Of a stretch of 53,860 nt of DNA, positions 8,243 to 17,149 are shown piece by piece. Below the pieces are notes generated by a model that searched no databases, was not told the DNA's origin, and was given only the letters and a program-made list of their open reading frames with translations. Numbering within the stretch: position 1 is the first letter of the stretch; the number at the start of each line of letters is the position of its first letter. The translations under genes were made by a program, and so were the position numbers. Source of the stretch: Halalkalibacter oceani (GTDB lineage Bacteria; Bacillota; Bacilli; Bacillales; Bacillaceae_D); the NCBI RefSeq assembly GCF_023715605.1, contig NZ_JAMBOL010000020.1, positions 1 to 53,860 on the forward strand. Reading direction: 5' to 3'.

Positions 8243-9940
8243 ATGAAATGGAAAGAATTAGATCTGGATTTTCCTTTAGGCGTACTAGTGGTTGATTGTA
8301 AAGGTACTATTTTATTTGCTAATAAGTTTGCACAAATAAGGTTAATGAAGGTAGAAAACCCTTCAATGTTGACGATTCAACACCTACTACCAACTAGCAA
8401 TATTATTCGTGTCATAAAAAATGGGAGACACGAGGTGAACCAGCTTGAATTGGACGATTCTTATTATCTTTTAGAGTTCCCACTGGAAAAAGGTGATAGG
8501 GGAGTTATTATTCTCGTGCCTGAGAATGTCTTCCAGAATATTATTGAAAAGTCACCCGCGTATACGTCCCTTTTACAAGAAACGGAATCAATTATGAATT
8601 TGTCAGGAGAATTGGTGACCATTACTGACCATAACGGAATCGTACTTCGCGTTAATAATACATGTGAAAAAATCATGGGGATAAAAGAATACGATTTTGT
8701 GGGAAGGTCTGTTCTTGATTTACAGAAATCAGGGGTGGTTAATTTATCATCAACGGCCAAAGTGTTAGAAACAAATCAAAAGGTAACGCTTCAGCAAGTG
8801 ACAAAATCAGGGCGACGGCTTTTGGTTAATGGCTATCCGATTTTTCATAATGACGGTGAACTAAGCAAAGTGATTAATATATCAAAGGATATAACTGAAA
8901 TTGGTGACTTGAAAGCCAAGCTGGAAGAAACGAATCGTACATTAACCTATTATCAGGAGGAGTTGCTAAAACTTCAGCATAAGGGAAATGATTTAATCTT
9001 TAAATCAAAATCCATGGAAGAAGTATACGGATTAGCCAGCAGGATCGCTAACGTCGATGCGACGGTTCTAATTCAAGGGGAAACCGGTGTGGGGAAAGAA
9101 GTATTGGCCCGGACCATTCATAATTTAAGTTCAAGACGGGACAAGCCGTTTGTAAAGGTGAACTGTGGGGCTATCCCTGAAACGTTAATAGAGTCGGAGT
9201 TGTTTGGTTATGCAAAAGGGACATTTACAGGTGGAAACAGTAATGGGAAGGTAGGGCTCGTCCAGGCTGCTAATCACGGAACGTTATTTTTTGATGAAAT
9301 CGGGGAACTTCCATTTAACCTTCAAGCAAAGTTACTTCAAGTTTTACAGGAAAAACAATTTACTCCATTAGGAACAACTAAGAATATAAACGTCGATGTT
9401 CGGTTTATCACTGCTACCAATCGGAAATTAGAAGAAATGGTGAAGGAAGGAACCTTTCGTGAAGATCTATATTATCGTCTGTTCGTCATTCCGATTACAA
9501 TCCCTCCTTTGGCAGAAAGAAAGCAGGATATCCCTTTTTTATTAAATCATTTTATTGAACGATATAATCAGAAATACAAGCAAGCGAAGAGCTTTGATAA
9601 AGATGTGATTGAGTTTTTTATGGAGTTGGATTGGAAAGGGAACGTCCGCGAATTACAGAACACGGTTGAGCGATTGGTCGTAACCGTTCCGGAAAATCGG
9701 ATACAAATTCATCATCTGCCCGAGAATCTTGCAGGAGAAAAACCAATGCGCTTTTCTACAAGAAATCTGAATTTAAAGTCAGCCATGGATGAATATGAAA
9801 AATCACTAATTATTGAAGCATTAAAATCCTCGTCAACTTTAAAAGAAGCTAGCGAAAAACTAGGCATTGATCCGTCAACAATTGGAAGAAAAATAAAAAA
9901 GCATTCTATTGAAATTGCGAAATTGCAACATATATTGTGA
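8243..9940 (+). CDS. PAS-domain sigma-54-dependent transcriptional activator
   Basis: A 565-residue enhancer-binding protein that remodels sigma-54 RNA polymerase. Two sensory PAS-like segments occupy about 1-90 and 105-225. The AAA+ domain has Walker A GETGVGKE (from Gly280), the sigma-54 contact loop and Walker B LFFDEIGE (Asp351-Glu352). A Fis/TyrR-type HTH ends the protein (LKEASEKLGIDPSTIGRKIK). The sigma-54 loop reads GTFTGG (326-331) instead of GAFTGA. ATG 8243 has GGGGAG upstream; a TTG 21 bp earlier is in frame but has no better site. It sits directly before the hyu operon, which has a consensus -24/-12 promoter, so it very likely controls that operon. Confidence 0.92.
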   Translation: MKWKELDLDFPLGVLVVDCKGTILFANKFAQIRLMKVENPSMLTIQHLLPTSNIIRVIKNGRHEVNQLELDDSYYLLEFPLEKGDRGVIILVPENVFQNIIEKSPAYTSLLQETESIMNLSGELVTITDHNGIVLRVNNTCEKIMGIKEYDFVGRSVLDLQKSGVVNLSSTAKVLETNQKVTLQQVTKSGRRLLVNGYPIFHNDGELSKVINISKDITEIGDLKAKLEETNRTLTYYQEELLKLQHKGNDLIFKSKSMEEVYGLASRIANVDATVLIQGETGVGKEVLARTIHNLSSRRDKPFVKVNCGAIPETLIESELFGYAKGTFTGGNSNGKVGLVQAANHGTLFFDEIGELPFNLQAKLLQVLQEKQFTPLGTTKNINVDVRFITATNRKLEEMVKEGTFREDLYYRLFVIPITIPPLAERKQDIPFLLNHFIERYNQKYKQAKSFDKDVIEFFMELDWKGNVRELQNTVERLVVTVPENRIQIHHLPENLAGEKPMRFSTRNLNLKSAMDEYEKSLIIEALKSSSTLKEASEKLGIDPSTIGRKIKKHSIEIAKLQHIL

Positions 9941-10026
9941 TTTCGCAATTTTAGTAGAATGTTTATTTTTCGGTTGTTTCTGATTATTTATAATGTTTTG
10001 TTATTTTATGGGTTGCAATATTGCAA
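9915..10026 (+). promoter_or_regulatory. Three TTGC-N6-GCAA sites: likely enhancer (UAS) for the sigma-54 activator
   Basis: TTGCGAAATTGCAA (9915-9928), TTGTGATTTCGCAA (9935-9948, one mismatch) and TTGCAATATTGCAA (10013-10026, perfect palindrome) share the pattern TTGC-N6-GCAA. The first two are 20 bp apart, so on the same helix face, and overlap the end of the activator gene. All lie about 240-350 bp upstream of the -24/-12 promoter, the normal enhancer range. Confidence 0.65.
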
Positions 10027-10066
10027 GGAGGGTACTAGCTGTTTTTTTGTAAAAGCTTGTTATAGA

Positions 10067-10240
10067 GAGGCCGCTGAAAAACACCCTTTTTCGTAAAGCG
10101 AAGAAGAGTAATAGTTTCGCACGTTGCGCGCCTCGCTTCGAGAAGCCCACTCGTAGCAAGGCTTTTGAAATCAGGAAACGGATACGCTCATTACGAAAAA
10201 GCTGCTGAAAAAGTGAAAATCGTCCTTTTTCAGCAGCTTC
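10067..10240. mobile_element. MITE-like element between enhancer and promoter of the hyu operon
   Basis: A 174-bp non-coding block bounded by 15-bp imperfect terminal inverted repeats GA(A/G)GC(T/C)GCTGAAAAA (10067-10081 and 10226-10240; 13 of 15 match). The flanks read GTTATAGA and GTTAGAGA, a possible 8-bp target duplication with one change. The right end also holds a 15-bp hairpin (10199-10213 with 10225-10239). No coding frame inside. No parent transposase is visible in the window. Confidence 0.5.
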
Positions 10241-10260
10241 GTTAGAGAGGGATTGTTAAG

Positions 10261-10277
10261 TTGGCACGATACTTGCG
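10261..10277 (+). promoter_or_regulatory. Sigma-54 (-24/-12) promoter of the hyu operon
   Basis: TTGGCACGATACTTGCG matches the sigma-54 consensus TGGCACG-N4-TTGC, with GG (10263-10264) and GC (10275-10276) ten bases apart. It lies 36 bp before the hyuA start. Confidence 0.9.
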
Positions 10278-10312
10278 TTACTACTTTTACTACTAGTATA
10301 AGGAGGAAGGAT

Positions 10313-12385
10313 ATGAAATTATTCGGTGTAGATGTAGGAGGCACTTTTACTGATGTCATTTTCAATGATACGGAAAGCAAGTTAACAGAAATTCATAAAG
10401 TTCCTACCACTTTAGAAGACCCGTCAAAAGGTGTAGTACGTGGAATATTGGAATTATGCGAGCAACAAAGTATTGATAAGACAACAATCGATCATATCTT
10501 TCATGGAACCACAATTGCTACAAATGCAATTTTAGAGTATGACGGGGCGAAAACTGGGATGCTAACAACAAAAGGGTACCGGGATATTATCCACATCGGA
10601 CGCCATCAAAGACCTCATAACTATTCAATCATGCAGGAAATTCCTTGGCAGGACAGACCGTTAGTTCAAAGAAGAAATCGTCTTCCTGTGACTGAGAGGC
10701 AAGGGCCGGCAAAAGGGGAGGTCATCACCACATTAGATGAGCAGGAAGTGCGGAGTTCGGTAGCGACATTGAAAAAAGCAGGCGTAGAATCGATCATTGT
10801 CAATTTCTTGTTCTCTTATATTAACCCGCAGCATGAGCAACGAGTAAAAGAAATTATTAATGAGGAATATCCGGAGGCGTTTGTAACGATTTCATCAGAT
10901 GTCTCTCCACAGTTTAGAGAGTTTGAGCGTTTTACAACGGCAGCGGTGAACGGATTTGTTGGCCCTAAAGTTAAGAACTACATTAAAAACCTTGAAGCGA
11001 ATTTAAAGGAATGTGGAATAGAAGCTGAGTTACATATCATGTGTTCAAACGGTGGCGTCGCAACGCCAACAACAGTTTCAGAAAAACCGGTAAATACGTT
11101 ATTATCGGGGCCGGCAGCAGGGATTCTTGGAGGAGCTTGGTCTGGTCAATTATCGAACCGTAGCAAGCTTATTACCTTTGATGTCGGTGGTACTAGCGCA
11201 GATATTGGAATTATCACGGATAGTGGCTATGCAGAATCTTCCGCCCGCGACACATGGATTGCCGGTTACCCCGTAATGGTGCCGATGATTGATATCCATA
11301 CAATTGGGGCAGGGGGTGGAAGTATCGCTCATATTGATGAAGGAGGAGCCTTTAAAGTTGGACCAAGAAGTGCCGGATCCCGCCCTGGACCCGCTTGTTA
11401 TGGCCATGGTGGCTTAAAGCCTACAGTTAGCGATGCGAATGTGGTTCTGGGCCGGATTGATAGTGAAAACTTCCTTGGTGGCGAAATGCAAATATTTACA
11501 AACGCAGCATATAAAGTGATTGAAGAGTTAGCTCAGCAACTTGGCATGAGTACCGAAAAAACAGCCGAGGGTGTGCTGCAAATCATGAATAACAATATGG
11601 CGAATGCGATTCGAGAAAAAACGATACAAAAAGGCGAGGATCCTCGTGAATTTACTTTAGTAGCATTCGGTGGAGCAGGTCCTCTTCATGCAGTAGAAGT
11701 CGCGCAAATCTTAAGTATTCCTGAAGTTCTTGTGCCACTTTATCCTGGCATTAACTCAGGAGCTGGATTACTGACAACAGACCTGAAATACGATGTGATT
11801 AAGACTGAATTCATGTTAAGTACAGAACTTGATTTTCTACAGCTTAATGCCGACTATGATGCTCTTTCCGCTCAGTTGGTTCTGCAGTTAATTGAAGACG
11901 GAATTAAGAAAGAACACATCCAAATAAACCGCAGTGCAGATTGTCGTTATGTAGGACAAGGATATGAGCTTCGTGTGGATATTCCGACTGGAGAGATTAA
12001 TGAAGAGACGATTCAGGAAGCATTTGAAGCCTTCCATGAGAGTCATAAAGTAGAGTATGGACACCATTTTTTGGAGAGTCCAATTGAGATTGTTAATATC
12101 CGCGTGACAGGTGTTGGTGAAATGCCGAAAATTGAAAAGAAGGACGTGAGTCACCCGTATAAATTAGACGACGCGATTGTGAAAAAGGGCGAAGCAACCT
12201 TTAATATAGGCGGAAGTCTTGAAAAACTCGAAACAACCTTCTATCAACGTAGCAAACTCCCTGTTGGAGTTGAATTTAGCGGGCCTAGTATCGTCCTTCA
12301 AAAAGATACGACAACTGTGATTCCTCCTAATTGTACTGCGCATGTGGAAAAATTCGGTAATATCATCATTAAGGTAGGTGTGTAA
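10313..12385 (+). CDS. hyuA: Hydantoinase/oxoprolinase family protein, subunit A (HyuA-like)
   Basis: A 690-residue protein of the HyuA family (N-methylhydantoinase A, 5-oxoprolinase, acetone carboxylase beta). These proteins use ATP to activate a cyclic amide for ring opening, together with HyuB. The N-terminus has [11 protein letters not shown] (5-15), the phosphate-binding motif of the ASKHA fold, and a second one, [12 protein letters not shown], near 288. [11 protein letters not shown] and [12 protein letters not shown] are further family blocks. Start ATG 10313 is set by AAGGAGGAAGG; longer upstream frames would run through the promoter. hyuB starts 2 bp after the stop. Substrate probably a hydantoin; the exact one is not decided by sequence. 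Confidence 0.9.
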   Translation: MKLFGVDVGGTFTDVIFNDTESKLTEIHKVPTTLEDPSKGVVRGILELCEQQSIDKTTIDHIFHGTTIATNAILEYDGAKTGMLTTKGYRDIIHIGRHQRPHNYSIMQEIPWQDRPLVQRRNRLPVTERQGPAKGEVITTLDEQEVRSSVATLKKAGVESIIVNFLFSYINPQHEQRVKEIINEEYPEAFVTISSDVSPQFREFERFTTAAVNGFVGPKVKNYIKNLEANLKECGIEAELHIMCSNGGVATPTTVSEKPVNTLLSGPAAGILGGAWSGQLSNRSKLITFDVGGTSADIGIITDSGYAESSARDTWIAGYPVMVPMIDIHTIGAGGGSIAHIDEGGAFKVGPRSAGSRPGPACYGHGGLKPTVSDANVVLGRIDSENFLGGEMQIFTNAAYKVIEELAQQLGMSTEKTAEGVLQIMNNNMANAIREKTIQKGEDPREFTLVAFGGAGPLHAVEVAQILSIPEVLVPLYPGINSGAGLLTTDLKYDVIKTEFMLSTELDFLQLNADYDALSAQLVLQLIEDGIKKEHIQINRSADCRYVGQGYELRVDIPTGEINEETIQEAFEAFHESHKVEYGHHFLESPIEIVNIRVTGVGEMPKIEKKDVSHPYKLDDAIVKKGEATFNIGGSLEKLETTFYQRSKLPVGVEFSGPSIVLQKDTTTVIPPNCTAHVEKFGNIIIKVGV

Positions 12386-12387
12386 AA

Positions 12388-14163
12388 ATGGCATACACTG
12401 ACACAAAGAAAATGGATCCTATTACAGTTCAAGTTGTACTGGGAGCACTGGAAAATGTCGCTGTCGAAATGGGCCATAAATTAGCTAGGATGTCCTACTC
12501 CAGTATTATTCGCGAATCCGAAGATTTCGGTTGTGCCTTAGTTGATATTAAAGGGCAGCAATTATGTGAGTCTACCCATAGTACACCTCTTCAATCCGGC
12601 CCTATCCCAGGATATGTGAAAGGGATTCTGCAAATTATGGAGGAAAGAGGGGATTCCATTAATCCAGGGGATATTATTATGCACAACTCTCCTTATCATG
12701 GAGGTTCCCATGGGCCTGACGTTGGCTTTTGCATACCTGTATTTTATAAGAATGAATTAATAGGCTTCTCGGTGACAACTGCCCATCATTTAGACATCGG
12801 TGCCTCTACACCAGGAAGTTGCGGAATTGTTGATGCGGTCGATGCCTATGCAGAAGGTCTGCAATTTAAAGCAATTAAAGTTTATGAAAAAGGCGTAAAA
12901 AATCAATACATCTGGAATATGCTTCGCGATAACATCCGTGCGGCAGACATGGTTGTAGGGGATATGGAGGCGCAGATCGCCTCTGCCAAAATTGGAGCAC
13001 AGCGCTACCTTGAAATCGTTGAAAAATACGGGATAGATGTCATTGAAGCAGTGACAGAAGAGCTAATGAATTATTCAGAAACGATGTTGAGAAATGCTAT
13101 TAAAAAACTGCCTGATGGTGAATATACGGCTGAAGGATATTTGGATGGCTATCAGGACAGTGACGACCCAGCCCGAAAAGACTTGAAAATCGTTGTGACG
13201 GTAAAAGTCAAAGACAGCGACATCACAATAGACTTAACGGGAACATCCCCACAGGTTCCAGACAGACCGATCAATATGCCGTTAATGGGTACAGTCGACA
13301 TTGCGATCTATTTAACACTAAGATCAATCCTGCTCGATTCAGAGACATATGGCAACTTTCCACAAAACTCTGGTTTAACGCGTCCGGTCAATATTATTGC
13401 GCCAAAAGGGACGCTGGCTAACCCTACTTTCCCGGCACCGACAATTGCACGTTTTTGTTCTGGTAATATTATTGCAGACACTTTAATGAAAGCCCTAGGG
13501 AACGTTGTACCACAGCAAATTAGTGCGGGTGTTGGAAATTTACAAGTGGTTGCTTTCAGTGGAAAAACAGAGAATGAAGACTATTGGGTCTATATGGATA
13601 TTATGGAGGGGAGCTATGGTGGTCGATATGGAAAAGACGGAATGGATGCGGTCGATACATTATATGCGAATACAAGGAACAACCCTATTGAAGATATAGA
13701 ATCCCATTATCCACTTAGGGTGAACCGATACGAACTTCGCGATAACGACTGTGCTCCTGGAAAGTGGCGCGGCGGAATCGGTTCTATTCGCGAAATTAGT
13801 TTTATCTCAGGCGGTAGTGTTTCCGTCGAAGGAGATGGACATAAATACGAGCCTTGGGGATTTAAGGGTGGAAAAAGCGGAGCGGTTGGTGGTCTTTCGA
13901 TTCGCGATTCTGAAGAGGGCGCTTTAAAAAAGTTACCTTCTAAACTAGCAAATACACCAGTTAGAGCGGGAAGTGTACTTCAATTAGTTGGTCCTTGCGG
14001 GGGAGGCTATGGAGATCCATTAGAGCGTGATCCAGAGAAAGTCTTAAGTGATATGTTAGATGGCTATATTACAAAAGAGAAAGCCTACGAAGATTATGGC
14101 GTTTTTATCACGGATGCCAATGAAATTGATTTTGGCAAAACTGCCGAAAAGAGAGGGAAGTAA
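12388..14163 (+). CDS. hyuB: Hydantoinase B/oxoprolinase family protein (HyuB-like)
   Basis: The 591-residue partner of the preceding HyuA-like subunit; together they form an ATP-dependent cyclic amide hydrolase. Typical blocks are the N-terminal DPITVQVVLGALENVAVEMG, IIMHNSPYHGGSHGPDVG, a DIGASTPGS-type segment, and glycine-rich GGRYGKDGMDAVDT and CGGGYGDPLERDPE near the C-terminus. The length is usual for the family. It begins 2 bp after hyuA, so the two are translationally coupled. A M20 amidohydrolase follows after 21 bp, which supports hydantoin-type ring opening followed by removal of a carbamoyl group. Confidence 0.9.
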   Translation: MAYTDTKKMDPITVQVVLGALENVAVEMGHKLARMSYSSIIRESEDFGCALVDIKGQQLCESTHSTPLQSGPIPGYVKGILQIMEERGDSINPGDIIMHNSPYHGGSHGPDVGFCIPVFYKNELIGFSVTTAHHLDIGASTPGSCGIVDAVDAYAEGLQFKAIKVYEKGVKNQYIWNMLRDNIRAADMVVGDMEAQIASAKIGAQRYLEIVEKYGIDVIEAVTEELMNYSETMLRNAIKKLPDGEYTAEGYLDGYQDSDDPARKDLKIVVTVKVKDSDITIDLTGTSPQVPDRPINMPLMGTVDIAIYLTLRSILLDSETYGNFPQNSGLTRPVNIIAPKGTLANPTFPAPTIARFCSGNIIADTLMKALGNVVPQQISAGVGNLQVVAFSGKTENEDYWVYMDIMEGSYGGRYGKDGMDAVDTLYANTRNNPIEDIESHYPLRVNRYELRDNDCAPGKWRGGIGSIREISFISGGSVSVEGDGHKYEPWGFKGGKSGAVGGLSIRDSEEGALKKLPSKLANTPVRAGSVLQLVGPCGGGYGDPLERDPEKVLSDMLDGYITKEKAYEDYGVFITDANEIDFGKTAEKRGK

Positions 14164-14184
14164 GGGAAACGAAGGAGGCTGGAC

Positions 14185-15435
14185 ATGCAGACGTTTTATA
14201 AGATTAACAGCAAAAGAGTCTATTCACGAATTATGGAACTGGCTGAGATTGGAAAAGTTGGCGACACGGGGGTTAAGCGGCCTGCCCTAACAAAAGAGGA
14301 TAAAGAAGGACAACTACTTGCGACGAAGTGGATGGAAGAAGCCGGTTTAACCGTTTCCCATGACCATTTCGGAAATGTAATCGGAAGAAAAGAAGGGAAG
14401 GATCCTTCCCTCCCCTCAGTGATGCTCGGCTCTCATATTGACTCTGTGCTAAATGGTGGACGATTTGACGGTATCATTGGCGTCATTGGTGCCATCGAGG
14501 TTGTTCAAACGATTACTGATGAAAACATTTCCCATGATCATCCAATTGAAGTTGTAGCTTTCTGTGAGGAAGAAGGTTCAAGATTTAATGATGGTCTATT
14601 TGGGAGCAGAGGGATGATTGGGCAAATTGACGTAGGGAGTTTAAAAAAGCGGTTCGATGATAATGGAATTTCCCGATACGAAGCTCTTAAGACATTTGGT
14701 TTTGGGATTGACCCCGATAAAATAAATGAATCTGTACGAAAAAAAAATGAAATTAAATTATTTCTTGAAATGCACATTGAACAGGGACCTTATTTAGATG
14801 AAACGAATCAACCGGTCGGAATCGTCAAAGGTATAGCCGGTCCTGCTTGGTACACGATTTCACTTGAAGGTGTTGCAGGTCATGCGGGGACAGTTCCGAT
14901 GGGAATGCGTCAAGACCCAATGGTCGGTGCCGCTGAAATCATCACCGAAATTGAGAAGATATGCAAGCAGGATCCAGAGGCGGATACCGTCGCCACGGTT
15001 GGAAGGATTCAATCCTTCCCCGGTGGTAGCAATATTATCCCGGCTAAGGTAGAATTTTCGCTCGACTTGCGTGATATCGATAGAGAAAGAAGACAAAACC
15101 GATATGATGAAATCAAAGAAAAAATCAAAAACGTTTGTGCTGCGAGAAAACTCAGCTACTCGATAGAAACGAATATGGAAATCGACCCGGTTCCCTGCTC
15201 TGAAAAATTAGTCAAAACGTTTCTCGACGTCAGTAAAGCAAAGGGCATTAATGCTCCGATCATGATAAGTGGTGCAGGACATGACGCCATGTTAATGGCT
15301 GCTATAACCGATATTGGAATGGTGTTTGTACGATGTAAAGACGGTATCAGCCATCAGCCTAATGAGTTTGCTACAGAAGAGGATATTGCAATAGGCACTG
15401 AATTATTATTAGAGGCTGTTCTTCAACATATTTAA
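14185..15435 (+). CDS. M20 family Zn-dependent amidohydrolase (N-carbamoyl-L-amino acid hydrolase/allantoate amidohydrolase type)
   Basis: A 416-residue binuclear metal hydrolase of the hydantoinase/carbamoylase group. Metal ligands and active-site blocks are visible: LGSHIDSVLNGGRFDG (His84, with the Asp in RFDG), FCEEEGSRF (bridging and catalytic Glu), EMHIEQGPYLD, GAGHDAMLMA and GISHQPNEF. In this operon it most likely hydrolyses the N-carbamoyl amino acid made by HyuAB, releasing CO2 and ammonia. The close alternatives, allantoate amidohydrolase and beta-ureidopropionase, cannot be excluded by motif alone, but no other allantoin genes are present. RBS AAGGAGG. Confidence 0.88.
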   Translation: MQTFYKINSKRVYSRIMELAEIGKVGDTGVKRPALTKEDKEGQLLATKWMEEAGLTVSHDHFGNVIGRKEGKDPSLPSVMLGSHIDSVLNGGRFDGIIGVIGAIEVVQTITDENISHDHPIEVVAFCEEEGSRFNDGLFGSRGMIGQIDVGSLKKRFDDNGISRYEALKTFGFGIDPDKINESVRKKNEIKLFLEMHIEQGPYLDETNQPVGIVKGIAGPAWYTISLEGVAGHAGTVPMGMRQDPMVGAAEIITEIEKICKQDPEADTVATVGRIQSFPGGSNIIPAKVEFSLDLRDIDRERRQNRYDEIKEKIKNVCAARKLSYSIETNMEIDPVPCSEKLVKTFLDVSKAKGINAPIMISGAGHDAMLMAAITDIGMVFVRCKDGISHQPNEFATEEDIAIGTELLLEAVLQHI

Positions 15436-15442
15436 GGAAGAG

Positions 15443-15471
15443 AGGGTGCGGTTTCCTTAAAACTGCACCCT
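15443..15471 (+). terminator. Hairpin between amidohydrolase and permease genes
   Basis: AGGGTGCGGTTT pairs with AAACTGCACCCT (one G-U pair), short loop, no U-tract. More likely an mRNA processing or stability hairpin inside the operon than a full terminator. Confidence 0.45.
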
Positions 15472-15520
15472 TATCTGCAAAATAAGAATTCGGAAAATTC
15501 AATTATTAGGAGTGGTTACT

Positions 15521-16855
15521 ATGAGTACTGAGCTTAACAAAGACTCAAGGCGCGAATCATTAAATCCTGTATCAAACAGTGGCAGAATCTTTGGCTTACC
15601 AAGTTATATTGCATTGTGGATTTCTTCTATGGTTGTTATTCAAATCTTTATGGTCGGACAGTCATTCCTTCCTCCTGCCGGGCAGCTTAACATCACCCAG
15701 GCCGTCGTTGTAATGGTTATTGCGGCTCTTTTAATAGGTCTGTTCTTTGTTCTAAACTCAAAACCGGGAATGGAGTACGGGATTCCGTTCATTGTCCAGG
15801 CCCGAACAGCATTTGGCTATAACGGTGCAAGGATTGCTTCGTTAATCCGTGTCCTTCCTGCCGTATTTTGGTATGGAATTGGTTCATGGATTGGTGCCAG
15901 TGCAATGGATTTTATTACAGTTACGATTTGGGGATGGGGAAATATTTGGCTTTATTTTATTCTGTTCCAAGTATTACAAACATTGATTGCTTATTATGGT
16001 ATTCAATCAATTAAATGGTTTGACTCTGCGCTTTCTGTTGTTATCCTTGGATTTTTAATCTATATCGTGGCGCAGTTATTTCGGGTGGGAAGCGATAATA
16101 TGCTCAGCAGCTTTCAGACTACCGGTACATGGGGCATGCCTTTTTATGCAGCGATCACCGCATCCGTAGGAGTTTTAATTACCGCGACGATTAATAACGG
16201 AGACTTAAGTCGCTATTTAAAAAATGAACCAAAAAATAACTGGATTGGTCATATCGTTGGTGTTGTTCCAATGTTTGTCCTTATGCTCGCCATTGGAGTT
16301 CTTTCTGCGGCAGCAACGGGGATTTGGGATCCGGTACAGGCATTGGTTTCCGTTATTCCAAATCCAATAGTTGCCGTCGCATTAATGATTTTTATCGTCA
16401 TGGCCCAGTTTACGAGTAACCTTACGATTAATATCGAACCGCCTGCAATCGTATTGATGGAAGTATTTAACTTGAAATGGAGCACCTCGGTTATTATCGT
16501 AGGTATCCTCAGTATTATCACATTCCCATGGTTGCTAATTTCGAGTACGGCATTTAATACATTTATTGCATTCTATTCAGCGTTCCTCGGACCACTCCTC
16601 GGAATATTACTGGCAGACTTTTATCTTGTCCGAAAGCAGAAGTTAAATATCGATGAATTATATAGCGATAATGTAAAATACAATTTATTAGGACTCGGCT
16701 CTTTAGTCATTGGTGGGATAATTGGAATTATTTTCTTGGAGATTTCGTGGATGGTCGCGTTACCGGTTGGAGGATTTCTTTATTGGGCCGGTTATCAATA
16801 TCTGCCGGCATACAAAAAGCAGCTTTCTCAGGTCGACGTCCATATAGGCAGTTAA
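15521..16855 (+). CDS. NCS1 family permease (cytosine/purine/hydantoin type)
   Basis: A 444-residue transporter with about 12 hydrophobic segments, of the NCS1 family (CodB, Mhp1, allantoin and uracil permeases). Visible family parts are the N-terminal SYIALWISSMVVIQIFMVGQ helix, GIPFIVQARTAFGYNGARIAS, WYGIGSWIGASAMD and NGDLSRYLKN. The Mhp1 member carries hydantoins, so in this operon the likely cargo is a hydantoin or other cyclic ureide, in symport with sodium or protons. ATG 15521 has TTAGGAG upstream. Last intact gene of the hyu operon; a terminator follows at 16969. Confidence 0.88.
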   Translation: MSTELNKDSRRESLNPVSNSGRIFGLPSYIALWISSMVVIQIFMVGQSFLPPAGQLNITQAVVVMVIAALLIGLFFVLNSKPGMEYGIPFIVQARTAFGYNGARIASLIRVLPAVFWYGIGSWIGASAMDFITVTIWGWGNIWLYFILFQVLQTLIAYYGIQSIKWFDSALSVVILGFLIYIVAQLFRVGSDNMLSSFQTTGTWGMPFYAAITASVGVLITATINNGDLSRYLKNEPKNNWIGHIVGVVPMFVLMLAIGVLSAAATGIWDPVQALVSVIPNPIVAVALMIFIVMAQFTSNLTINIEPPAIVLMEVFNLKWSTSVIIVGILSIITFPWLLISSTAFNTFIAFYSAFLGPLLGILLADFYLVRKQKLNIDELYSDNVKYNLLGLGSLVIGGIIGIIFLEISWMVALPVGGFLYWAGYQYLPAYKKQLSQVDVHIGS

Positions 16856-16868
16856 AAAAAGGTAACAG

Positions 16869-16950
16869 AAAAGGGACACCGGCTATCCGTGCATTCTGTT
16901 CAGGGGGCTGAAGGAGGGCACCGTCCCGCCGCAGAGAAAATGAATGGGGA
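16869..16950 (+). pseudogene. Degenerate fragment of a MOSC gene copy
   Basis: Just after the permease stop, frame 16869-16943 reads KRDTGYPCILFRGLKEGTV then PPQRK and stop. This is clearly related to residues 140-164 of the MOSC protein at 7364 (RDTGYTGFLFRVLQEGTVTP). The following AATGAATGGGGA matches the very end of that gene (AATGAATGGGGATAG), so the copy looks as if the segment between was deleted. Not functional. Confidence 0.75.
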
Positions 16951-16968
16951 AGATTTAATTGGAAAGAT

Positions 16969-16999
16969 GCGTTGATGAACAATCGACGCTTTTTTTTTT
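16969..16999 (+). terminator. Intrinsic terminator of the hyu operon
   Basis: GCGTTGAT pairs with ATCGACGC (one G-U), loop GAACA, followed by ten T. Confidence 0.85.
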
Positions 17000-17010
17000 G
17001 CGAAATCCAT

Positions 17011-17071
17011 TTGACATTTCAAAAAAGTCAGAATATAATCACTTGTATACAACTTGTATGTAAACTTGTAT
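17011..17071 (+). promoter_or_regulatory. Sigma-A promoter with GntR-type operator
   Basis: -35 TTGACA (17011-17016), 17-bp spacer, -10 TATAAT (17034-17039): near-consensus. The start-site region has three direct repeats of ACTTGTAT (17041, 17052, 17064); the first forms the palindrome TTGTATACAA (17043-17052). This is a usual GntR-type half-site arrangement and would let the next gene repress its own operon. Confidence 0.75.
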
Positions 17072-17098
17072 ATTTATTTTATTTGTGAAAGGAGGAAG

Positions 17099-17125
17099 AT
17101 GCGAAAGGAGGTTTTCGACAGATAG
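17099..17125 (+). CDS. Possible 8-codon leader ORF
   Basis: ATG CGA AAG GAG GTT TTC GAC AGA TAG, preceded by AAAGGAGG. It itself contains a second AAAGGAGG. It lies in the 5' leader of the gntR operon. The strong site with such a short frame may be chance or may serve translational coupling. Function unknown. Confidence 0.25.
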   Translation: MRKEVFDR

Positions 17126-17149
17126 AATGCTTTAAGTTGCCTACAGGTC

